Shown: piece by piece, positions 47,675-57,915 of the stretch
Position numbering within the stretch: the stretch's first letter is position 1
Layout: each line of letters opens with the position of its first letter
Assembly (NCBI RefSeq): GCF_032854445.1
Contig: NC_088307.1
Span: forward strand, 18,986,017-19,050,016
Direction: 5' to 3'
Length of the DNA: 64,000 bases
DNA from: Liolophura sinensis
Taxonomy: Eukaryota > Mollusca > Polyplacophora > Chitonida > Chitonidae
Position numbers and translations under genes: made by a program
The notes under the pieces: generated by a model
Database searches by the model: none
Seen by the model: only the letters and a program-made list of their open reading frames with translations
Told to the model about the DNA's origin: nothing

Positions 47675-50139
47675 AATCTGGAAGATGGATAGCAATTGGC
47701 GACCACACACATACACCAAAAAAAATTTATTTAATAAATTGGGAACATGGATAACATTTAGCAACCGAAAGAACAAAAAAGAAGCCCCCAGAAAACATTT
47801 CCTTTTGGTGCTGACTGCATCGTTGGGAAAAATTGCCTGTAGAGTTCATCCAAGTGTAACTGAGTGTTTACACAATGTTGTGCAATCCTCTTCCACATGT
47901 TATGCTTCTCAGACAGACAGCTGTCAAGTATGTAACAGGATTTATCGTTTTTCAGTTGTGGGGAGGGGGGAGAGGATATGTGTTAGTCTGGCCACAAACC
48001 TCTCAGTAGTTCACCTACATGTAACCAAACTGCTGTTTACATCCACACATTTAACAGGATGTGACTTTTGATGAATGGCCGTCATAGACTACAGTTGATT
48101 TTTTTTCATCACTCCTGTAAAATGTTATGGTTGTCGTCTTATGTCAGTTTTTGTGGCTGCGGCTTCATGTGTAAGTACTAAATTTGTGATTTTTTTTTTT
48201 GTTTTTGTTTTGTGACAAGTCGCAGAGAAGATCCTGAAGTATCCAGATTATCTGTAGTTTGTAGATTACCTGATGGTTTTTATAAACTGTTTTACTGCTA
48301 TGTCTTCAGATATGAAAAAGCAGTATTTATAATCCCCTTTATTGGATGGTGTTTAAAAAATCATTTTATCTCTCAACTGATTTTAGCAGAATTATGGGTC
48401 AAGCAGACATGCTAGTTATGCCAGTTAAGATAATTTCATGCCTGAGATGTGTATACTTTGGCAGGGCGTTCATAGTAATGTGATAGGCCCTGCTTTGTAA
48501 GACATGTTATCTTTAATGTGGCACAGTGTCATGTCTGGTGTCTTCAGCATGAGTCTCCAGTGAGGCATCACATGCTGACTCATGAAAAAGTAAAGAATTT
48601 GGCCACTGTGTTGTTCAAGAGGTACAATATTTTGGTTGTTGCGCGTGAAAAAAGGAGACAACCCTCATACATGACCAAAACTAAGGTGACTGAGAACCAT
48701 GTTTTGAACGCTTTGAATATGTACATACATCATGTACTGGTACATAGATAGTCAAGAGCTGTATGTATGAAAACCATTTGTTGTCTTATTTAATTTTGGC
48801 CAATCATATTATCACCCTTTCCAAACTTCTGAACTGCGCCTCAAGTCGACTGTTCCCTGTTTTAAGTATGAGGGCTCAATTTGATCTTACGGTTATAGTG
48901 TAAGCCAGGAATTGTAAAACTGGGAGTGCGAAAAGAATTTTAGGGAGTTCATCTTCTTCGACTATCCACTGGCCAGCCTCTCAGTGGTTAGTTTGACAAG
49001 CCAAACTACATCCGATTGGAAAACAGCTGTGTTGCTAGCGGACAGGTTAAATTCCAACAAATCAAAGAATGTATATTACGGGAACAGTTAAGTCCTGTGC
49101 GGAGCTGGCGCCTTTCACTGTTGTTGTTGTTGTTGAAATAGGTCATCGGTGAATTCCATGCGTGGCTATTTACTGCATATTAAACTCTCTACTTGCCAAC
49201 ACAGTGAAGTAAAAGATGCACGGCTGGTTGCAGAAACAACTAAGCCCTTTGTGAAATATTTAGCCGTGTTTCCTCAGATATGGCCGTGCAAATCACGGCT
49301 GCACAGTTTGCTAGCTAAATGTGTGATTGGCTGTAATACCTGGGGCACCAGAGAGCTCTGGTCAAAGGGTGATAACTCATTCCCACAATTGTTGTATCCT
49401 CAACTTTCACAGGCCTGGATTTGGATCTAGTTTAGGGTATATAGCCTATTATTTGTGAGCTCTACGATTATTTTATTGCACAAAAGTTTTGTTACCTTGC
49501 ATATTTGTAACTTTCGTTCAGTTCCTGGATGTGGTGAGCTGTTATTGACGAAGGCATTGTTTTACTTTGTTAGTTGTGAAAGCATGCACTTCTTGTGGAT
49601 GCTGACGAACAGAACTTTGCTCAGTAAAACTTTACCTGTGGTACATGTATGTGTCATTTTTTTCCTACAGCTACGCTAAAACATGTGTGATATTTTGACA
49701 GTTATCAAAGATAAACAAGTATATTAGAGATTTTCTTTTGACATTGTAGTTAGAAAAGTGCGATGGCCCTTTTTTGGATAGAATGCTGTGCTGAGTCAAC
49801 ATCTGATGGATAAGTGAAAAGGGTTAAAAAAAAAAACAAAGGGAAACAAAAACTTGTTATTTGTATGATTATTTTGACATGTGGAGGTTAATAGAGGTGA
49901 TAGAATATTTTAATTGATGCCGTAAAGTTTCAGAAATTTGTGCAACCAAACAAATCTCTTACATGTATGTCTATATGCAATTATGATGCAGGGAAAAAGT
50001 TACTTTCAATCTTTACTCTTTTATAAAATGTTTACAAAATTGTGGTCAGCCATTTAAATGCCAGTTTATTCATTGCTTTTACAGTTCAATATATATTTAT
50101 ATTGATAAATTAGATTTAATGCATGCATATGATGTACAA
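47675..50139. other. No gene recognised
   Basis: A 128-codon frame (47685-48071) lacks motifs. The stretch 48960-49430 has more CpG than average and a (GTT)n run near 49121. Confidence 0.35.
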
Positions 50140-50310
50140 TGCCCATTCTCCAGCCACACCTGGGAAGGTCTGTCAGCAACCTCTGGATGGTTGTGGGTTT
50201 CCCCTCGGCTCTGCCTGGTTTCCTCTCACCATAATGCTGGCTGTCGTCATATGAGTGAAATATTCTTGAATACGGCATAAAACACCAATCAAGTAAATAA
50301 ATACATTTGC
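50140..50310 (+). mobile_element. SINE family A, 5'-truncated
   Basis: Begins in the body (CCTGGGAAGGTCTGTCAGCA) and ends GGCATAAAACACCAATCAAG with AT-rich repeats. Confidence 0.88.
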
Positions 50311-51420
50311 TCATGAACTATGTATTAAAGGGTGCTTGTACATTTAGCTGGCTGGAGGTATGTTATTAAATTCCATGTCTGTCAAATAATAATAATTAAA
50401 TAAATATTTGGTTAGATGTTGCCGTACTGATTTTCTATGTATAACTCGTACTCTTGTTGGCATTTCTTTGTAAGCAAGTGACATTGATGTTAAGTATAAT
50501 AGCCAACATTTTTTTAAAATCACTATAGTCACTGTAGATATCAGTAATTGCATAAATTATCACTGTTCACTTTGAGTCCTGTGTCAAAAGGCCGAGTTTT
50601 TATTTATTTCTCAGGATTTAAGATATGGAATACAAGATCTCCAATTTTGTGTGAAAGTGGCCAGATGCTTTACTTTTGGGGGGTGCACTATCTGAGTATT
50701 GTGATAAAAACGTCTTAATTATACATTTACCTGTACATCGTGAAATCAGGTATTGCTTAGTATCAAAATAATGTGAACCAGGACATTAATAATCTTCTTC
50801 AGCCCAGCTTGAACTTTAAAATTGCGGTCCCCTTGTTATTATCACAAAAAAAAAAATCCTGTGGTGCTACCATAGCTAGCATAAGGTAAAGGCCCTGATT
50901 GGCTTCTGTTATGACACGTTAAGTTTGTAATATTAACAGATAAAGTTGTTGTCATCATGATTTAAACCTCTTAAATACCTGCTGTGAGCACGGGAATTTA
51001 ATCCTGTCATTGGCATGCAGCAAGGAGCTTTTCTCCCTCACCTTAGATTTCTTTGGTAATTTATAGTATTACACAATAAGCCTAGTATATACAAAACCTC
51101 AGTAGTACACACGTTACAGCTGTGCGTGGTATTGTGCGTTCACAATAGATCAGAATTTGGCTATAGGAATGAAAAGAAACTGTGCACAAAAGTCTTCAAA
51201 CCGGTCTAATCCTGACATTTTTCATATGATTGTACATCATGTCACAATGAGGCAGGATGTGCATGTAGGTATTAGGGGCAGGGTTTCATCCATCTGATAA
51301 AGATCGCCTTGTTCATGCCTGGGTGTGACTTATAGACTGAGACCATTTTTTACATTGTCTGTCCATATGGTTTTAGCATTTGCTGGTTTTTTGTGGACGG
51401 GGCTGGGGCGGGAGTATACT
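50311..51420. other. No gene recognised
   Basis: AT-rich; nothing supportable on either strand. Confidence 0.35.
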
Positions 51421-51642
51421 TACTGTAATTCTTCAACCTCTTCAGATGTTTGTAAGGTGTTTATTCAGGCATATTCTGAAGGTGTTATTCTATGTGAACT
51501 GATAAAATTATACAGTTTATGAAGTCCTGAAATTAGTCAATCCAACCAACGTAGTTTTGGCTCCAAATTCAAATTAAAAATGTGCAAAAGTTGCAAGGAA
51601 TGTTTCTCTTTTATATGTCAAAAGGTTGAGGTATTAGGGTAA
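51421..51642 (+). mobile_element. MITE-1 copy I (orientation 1)
   Basis: TACTGTAATTCTTCAACCTC to GTTGAGGTATTAGGGTA; TA at both edges. Confidence 0.85.
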
Positions 51643-51884
51643 TATAGATAGAGAAAATGAAAGCCATGCAGGCTATAATCACATGTGTGTCTTGCCACCT
51701 ACACCTCAGTTACATCTCGAGTGTACTACTGGTACACCTCAGTAATGTGTAAAGGGTATTCACAGGTTTTTTTTTTTCACTGACGGTCAAGACCTGGATG
51801 TAAACAACTGTAATGATAACAATATGATCTTTTGCATGATCTAATGTGATCAGTTAATAAATAAAGTAAGCCAGCTAGCTGGAG

Positions 51885-51970
51885 ATGATTGTTGGCTTCT
51901 CCCTTGCTCTGCCTGGCCGCTGCCATATCAATGAAGCATTCTTGGGTACAGCGTAGTGACACGAATCAGG
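51885..51970 (+). mobile_element. SINE family A fragment, diverged
   Basis: TTGGCTTCTCCCTTGCTCTG to AAGCATTCTTGGGTACAGCG. Confidence 0.5.
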
Positions 51971-52429
51971 TAAAGTAAGGTACTTTATACTTTGTATTTA
52001 CTGCAAGTGTCTTTCAAGGAGAGTTGAATTTTAAACACTATAATACTATGCTCAGATGTTAAATATTAAATAATAAAAGCCTACATGTACATCTATTTCA
52101 AGGCCTTTGTAAATGACAAAAGCTTGTTCATGTGCTGAGTGCCTCTGTCCGTGCCTGTTTTGACGTCAGCTTACATGTAGTACATGTACCTGAGGATGGT
52201 ATTTCCTGCAGAGTTATGTACACGGTATATGTAATGAGATTTTGTCACTATGGAATGGACTTCCAGCTTTGAAAGTACATGTATGTAACTGTTGTCTTTT
52301 AAGTTTAATTTTTTATTCATTAAAACTTGATTTCTGTTATTCTTTACCTCTCATTGTTTTTAAGTTCCATTTCTTAATCATTATTCATGTATGTACCTGA
52401 CTTTCTTCTTCTTTAATATATTGTTGTGT

Positions 52430-52644
52430 TATCCTAATTCCTCAACTTTTTTGTATATAAAAGAGCAACTTTCAGTGCAATTTATGCGTATTTTTAATTT
52501 GATTTTGGAGACAAAGCTATATTGGTTGGATTGGCCAGTTTCAGGGCTTCACAAAAATTATAATTTTCAAAAACAGAATAATGCCTTCAGAATATGCTTG
52601 AATAAATACCTTGCAGACATGTGAAAAGACTGAAGAATTACAGT
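52430..52644 (-). mobile_element. MITE-1 copy J (orientation 2)
   Basis: CCTAATTCCTCAACTTTTTT to GAAAAGACTGAAGAATTACA. One kilobase from copy I, which is inverted. Confidence 0.85.
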
Positions 52645-53299
52645 GCGTCTTAAAGTTTAATATAAATGATCTCACACGTGGTGTGCAGTAGATACTGGTG
52701 ATTATGGCACAGAATATTAGTCATGTCTGAACTTTGGACGACCAGCTTCTTATGATAAACTTTGGTCACATGACTTTTCAGGAGGGGACGGGGAGCGGGG
52801 TGGGGAGGCAATGTACTTGATGTTAGGTGTGCATCGAGTTTGTGTCCTAATTTTCGACTTGGCATGTGGCTGACATTGGGTATTCATGATGCTTAGAGAG
52901 CTCTGTTTGGTGCAAGCTGTGACAACCAGATCTCAATCCTAATTATTGTACTGCGACCTTAGTCTTACACATGTGTGGATATAACTGACTGAAACAAGTA
53001 GAAATCTTGTGACATTTTCTTGACAAAGGCCCTAAGACTGTGACAAATATATGACAAACATTCATTTGTGATCAGCATTTTTCTATTCAGTGTGTTTGAC
53101 AATAATTTTTGCATTGGGCCTTGAAATCCTGGTTGTAACTGGAAAGGTTCTTGACCTTAAAAAGTAGATAAGTTTGAGGTATGTTCTTAAAAGTTTTACA
53201 GGTATTCATTAAGGTATCCATTAACATTCACATGCCTGAAGATTAGTACTTAACTGGATGGCCTTGAAAGTGATGTGAAACACAGAATATTATATTATA

Positions 53300-53522
53300 A
53301 CCAGTCCTGATGACTCAGTTCACTTTGGGGACGGTAGATCCAGGATCAATCCCGTGTTGGGTCAAGTACCTTAAAAGAGGACTTCCTCGCTTCTCGCTCA
53401 GCATGAAGGGGATAGCGCAACGCCTGGTTTACCTGTAGTGGTGTAATGGGTCTGGCGTGGCCAAAGTCGTCTCAGTGAAGCAGCACTAGATAAAAGAGCT
53501 GTTAAAATCCGTCACGGAATAT
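53300..53522 (+). mobile_element. SINE family B with tRNA-like head
   Basis: CCAGTCCTGATGACTCAGTT head, GGATCAATCCCGTG B-box region, then GCATGAAGGGGATAGCGCAA and GAAGCAGCACTAGATAAAAG. It stops before the usual 3' end. Confidence 0.75.
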
Positions 53523-53756
53523 TATGTCCTTGAAAGACCTTTTTGTTAAACTGATAGGAAGATGATTATGGTGCTCACATTTATATTTTGTCAGTCCGAT
53601 AATCGTTGCCAGTGTTGTGCAGTATTATCTGTTAATTTGGTTGTATTGGCATCTTCAGTTGTTCTTGAAAGAAATGAGTAATAAATGACAAGGATTGGTG
53701 CAGTTGCTATTAACAAACACAGTCTGTATAAAAATTTAGTCAGTTACTCTCCTAGA

Positions 53757-53830
53757 GTTTATTTATTTATTTGATTTGTGCTTTACGCTGTACTCAAGTA
53801 TATTTCACTTATTCGGTGGTGGTCCGTAGA
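53757..53830 (-). mobile_element. SINE family A tail fragment
   Basis: TTTATTTATTTGATTTGTGC and CGCTGTACTCAAGTATATTT. Confidence 0.7.
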
Positions 53831-54057
53831 GATTAGATACGACTACAATCATGTACATGTACGCAGTTAGCGATAAAACTGTACTAGTGCACAGTGTCTC
53901 AGAGGTCAGAGGTCAGAACATACATAGTACACATAGATTAACACTATGTGTCTTCATAGTGTGACTTGTAAGCGTTCCGATAACCCAGAACTGGCGTAGG
54001 TGGCATCATGGGATAAGGTCGTATTGTTGTTGTTTTTGACTTCATACAGTTTTGTAC

Positions 54058-55047
54058 TTGGTCCAGGTGTGTTGATGTAAAGCCTTAGGCTTTGTACTGA
54101 GTGAAGGTGTGTTGATGCAAGGCCTTAAGCTTTGTACTGAGTGAAGGTGTGTTGATGTAAGGCCTTAGGCGTTGTACTGAGTCCAGGTGTGTCGATGTAA
54201 GGCCTTAGGCTTTGTACCGAGTCCAGGTGTGTCGGTGTAAGGCCTTAGGCTTTATACTGAGTCCAAGTGTGTTGGTGTAAGGCTTTAGGCTTTGTACTGT
54301 CCAGGTGTGTGGGTGTAAGGCCTTAGGCTTTGTACTGTCCAGGTGTGTTGATGTAAGGCCTTAGGCTTTGTACTGAGTCCAGGTGTGTGGGTGTAAGGCC
54401 TTAGGCTTTGTACTGAGTCCAGGTGTGTCGATGTAAGGCGCGAGGCTTTGTACCGAGTCCAGGTGTGTGGGTGTAAGGCCTTAGGCTTTATACTGAGTCC
54501 AAGTGTGTTGGTGTAAGGCTTTAGGCTTTGTACTGTCCAGGTGTGTGGGTGTAAGGCCTTAGGCCTTAGGCTTTGTACTGTCCAGGTGTGTTGGTGTAAT
54601 GCCTTAGGCTTTGTACTGAGTCCAGGTGTGTGGATGTAAGGCCTTAGGCTTTGTACTGAGTGAAGGTGTGTCATTGTAAGGCCTTAGGCTTTGTACTGAG
54701 TCCAGGTGTGTGGGTGTAAGGCTTTAGGCTTTGTACTGAGTCCAGGTGTGTGGGTGTAAGGCCTTAGGCCTTAGGCTTTGTACTGTCCAGGTGTGTTGGT
54801 GTAATGCCTTAGGCTTTGTACTGAGTCCAGGTGTGTGGATGTAAGGCCTTAGGCTTTGTACTGAGTGAAGGTGTGTCATTGTAAGGCCTTAGGCTTTGTA
54901 CTGAGTCCAGGTGTGTGGGTGTAAGGCTTTAGGCTTTGTACTGAGTCCAGGTGTGTGGGTGTAAGGCCTTAGGCTTTGTACTGAGTCCAGGTGTGTGGGT
55001 GTGAGGCCTTAGGCTTTGTACCGAGTCCAGGTGTGTCGATGTAAGGT
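54058..55047 (+). repeat. Minisatellite, 40/36-bp units, about 25 copies
   Basis: Core GTAAGGCCTTAGGCTTTGTA, followed by CTGAGTCCAGGTGTGT or the 4-bp shorter CTGTCCAGGTGTGT. Copies carrying a doubled CCTTAGG occur about 205 bp apart (54551 and 54756) inside a longer duplicated block. A 129-codon minus-strand frame is a by-product. Confidence 0.95.
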
Positions 55048-57546
55048 GTCATATCATAGACACATTGAATCTAAATGTGAATCTTAAATGTTTTCCATGT
55101 AACATAATTCGAACCAAAATTGTCTACTCTATTGTTCTTGCCTCAGCCTTTGCAATGACCATATGGGCTGGCAAACCGGTAATTTGATAATTTGGTGTTA
55201 CCGTTGACACATTGAGTTCGGTTGTGAATTTTAAGTGCTTGTTAAGTAATTCAGGCCAAAGCTGTTGTTCTTTCCTCAGACTTTGCGATAACCATTTGCA
55301 TGCAAAACTGGTTAAACTATAGTACTGCTGTGTTGGAAGATAACATTGGAGTCAATCCGTCTTTACCTGAGAAAAGGTATCCCGTTCATATCTTTGTAGT
55401 CCTTTCTAGTCCAGGTGATAAACTGGGCTATTTCCTGTTTGAGAGCGAATGACTGAGCTGATAAATATATCAAAGCGGCACAGTAAAGTGTTTAATGTCA
55501 GTGCCAGATTAAATGTTTGGAGATCAAAATATGCTGGCAGGTGGATCACCTACTTTGTTGAGATATTCCAGCTGGTTAGTTAGGAACACAACATTTTATT
55601 GGTGGAGATTACATATATGACCTTTCATAGTCTTTATAACTGGTCGCCTAACCCTCCAGTGTAAAGTCGATCGATGTAGAATGCATACAATGAGCTACTT
55701 GAACTAGCTACTTGTGCACTTTTTGTCTGTGTTGATTGGTAATATCTTCACGCCTGCATAGTTTGGATCTGGCACAGAAAAAGACAGGTAGGCCTGCTGG
55801 TTGATGATTTATTTTTTTTTTTTAAGAGCTATATTAATTTGGGTTTGTCCGTCTAAATATTGTCCGAATTTGACAAAAGTATGAATTGAGCTTCATTTTG
55901 TGTCATGTGGGATCAAAGTTGAAAATCAACCAGAACCTTGCGTAAAGGTTTGCATGTTTAATAATTCTCTTGATGATCATTGGGTGTCAGTTTTTGTGTA
56001 ACAACTGCTTAAAATGTTCTTATTTTGGGGCCTGAAGATGCAATTTGTGGCCCATTGAATTCGATGCCATGTCCTGTATTAAATTACATACATGAAACTT
56101 TGCATCCTGTAGGACTGGGTCAAATGTGATTTTTTTGTCTTGGAGTTATTAGAAAAAAAATGGAGGGCATGTAAGATTGTATTGTTGACCCTTTTCCTAG
56201 GAAGAGGGGAGTTTCAATTTGGAACTCCTTTATTGGGTAAGCAGCAAATGATACCTGTATCATGTGACTTATCAAGAATGTTTGGCAACCTTTGTTGACA
56301 TTATCTTTATGCAGCACCTGTCTAGGTGTGTTCAGGAGGCATGAATGATACCCCTTTCCTGTAGGAACTCAGTAAGTTTACAAACGTTCAGCGTTTTAAT
56401 TTTCTCCGTGCTACTCGTCTACTGACTTTCTGTAAAACTTTGTTCAGACGCCAGTTTTATAGTAAATGTGATCAAAAATTATCAGTTGCTTGACATTTTT
56501 GACAGGCCATGTGATTCAGTAGGAATTTATTTTACCTTCTGTAGTGAAAGTGTTTGAACTCGAAACATCCCTAGTGTGATCCCGTGTAATAAATATGTTG
56601 GTGTTTTTAAATAGACCTAGAGGCTACATGTAGTTCGGCTCTTGAGTTGTGTAAGGTACAGCCAGATGTTTACACGGCACTGAAAAGGATAACCACAACA
56701 TTCCTCTATGTATAACACAGTGCTATAAACATGATATTGTGGCCAGGTATGAAACTGTCAACAAATCCCCGCTGGGGACGACTTTTAACGCATATGTACA
56801 CGTATGCGGACTGTACTAGCTAGTGCTTATTTTCTGATGACTGTACAGGAATACTGAGTCATCAGATCATTTTGCATTATGTTTTTTTGGAAAGCGGTTG
56901 ATTCATTTTAGTACCAGTTTCAATAACTAGCCACAGCTGTCAGTGTAGAAGTTTTAGCTGTGACAGGCCACTCTCAGGGAGGCCATTGTCGTGATTGTTT
57001 TTGTTAGGGGTGATCTTGTTCTTCTTTATTGTGGTGCAATTCCCTGATGCTTTCCCCTGGAAGTTGTAGGGGCTCATTTTGGGAATGCGCATGTATTGCA
57101 ACTTGCGATCAGACATTGGTCATTTCTTTTTTGTTTTCTCCTTATTTTTGAAAAGAGAGCTTTAAAGTCGTCATGTGATCATACGAAGTATTTCGTTTGA
57201 ATTCAGATTCAGCAGACAGCAACTGCTACACAATCATGTGCAAATTTCTTTCAGGTTCCAACTTTTCTTTACAGGTTGTTGACTGCCAGTTGATCATTAT
57301 AAATTGACACTTTGTGATGAAAACAGTTTTTTAACTTGATAGGACTTGATAGAGAAACTAAACACCAGATTGAAGTAGTGTTTTGTATAGATTGTAAAAG
57401 GCATTTTTTTTTTTATTTACGCATTGGTCAAACAGGATTTGGGAATTGAGCAGTTAGATTAAGGTTTTTAGGAGATTAAGAAAGTTTTTAAGAGTTCAGG
57501 ATGAAGACTTAGTTTTCATGGTGTTTCCATTTTGGTTTTCTGCAGT
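55048..57546. other. No gene recognised; intron upstream of the BTB exon
   Basis: AT-rich, with a T-rich stretch before the acceptor at 57546. No other repeat was recognised. Confidence 0.4.
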
Positions 57547-57915
57547 GTCTCCGCTGAATTGATGAAAATTTCAGACTACAAAAACTCCGTGTGGAGATAA
57601 CACTCGATCTTCTTCATGGGTGCCGTAACCATGGATACTGAAAGCGATACGTCACTGGTTTTTGAGAACTCTAGCCAAAGGGAGAGCCTGTTAAGGAAGT
57701 TGAACGTCTTGAGGAAAAATGGTCAACTCTGCGATGTGACTTTGGTTGTGGGCGAGCATGAGACCCCTGCACACCGTCGCAGGCGTCTGTCAGTCCGTAC
57801 CTGTTCGACACTTTCAGCTGTAGCGGAGAAGACAAATTTTACCCCCAAGTCAAACTGAAGGGAATTGGACTACATCAGCTTTTGAACATCTTCTCGACTA
57901 CGCTTACACATCAAA
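57547..57915 (+). CDS. IVNS1ABP: IVNS1ABP-like exon: 5' UTR end plus BTB domain
   Basis: Acceptor TTTTCTGCAG ends at 57546 and donor GTAAGT occupies 57916-57921. The first 84 nt are untranslated. Three frames are used in turn: 57631 to about 57777, about 57783 to 57878, and 57881 to 57915. The last frame matches the phase of the next exon. The frame changes fit a loss of about 4 nt at the first site and 1 nt at the second, relative to the BTB pattern. Confidence 0.85.

Noticed and set aside
47685-48071. 128-codon ORF
   Set aside because: No motif, no codon pattern distinct from its surroundings, and its start overlaps tandem-repeat flank.
54285-54674. 129-codon minus-strand ORF with repeated peptide
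   Set aside because: By-product of the 36/40-bp minisatellite.
54058-55047. CRISPR-like array
   Set aside because: Direct head-to-tail units with no unique spacers, in an animal genome.
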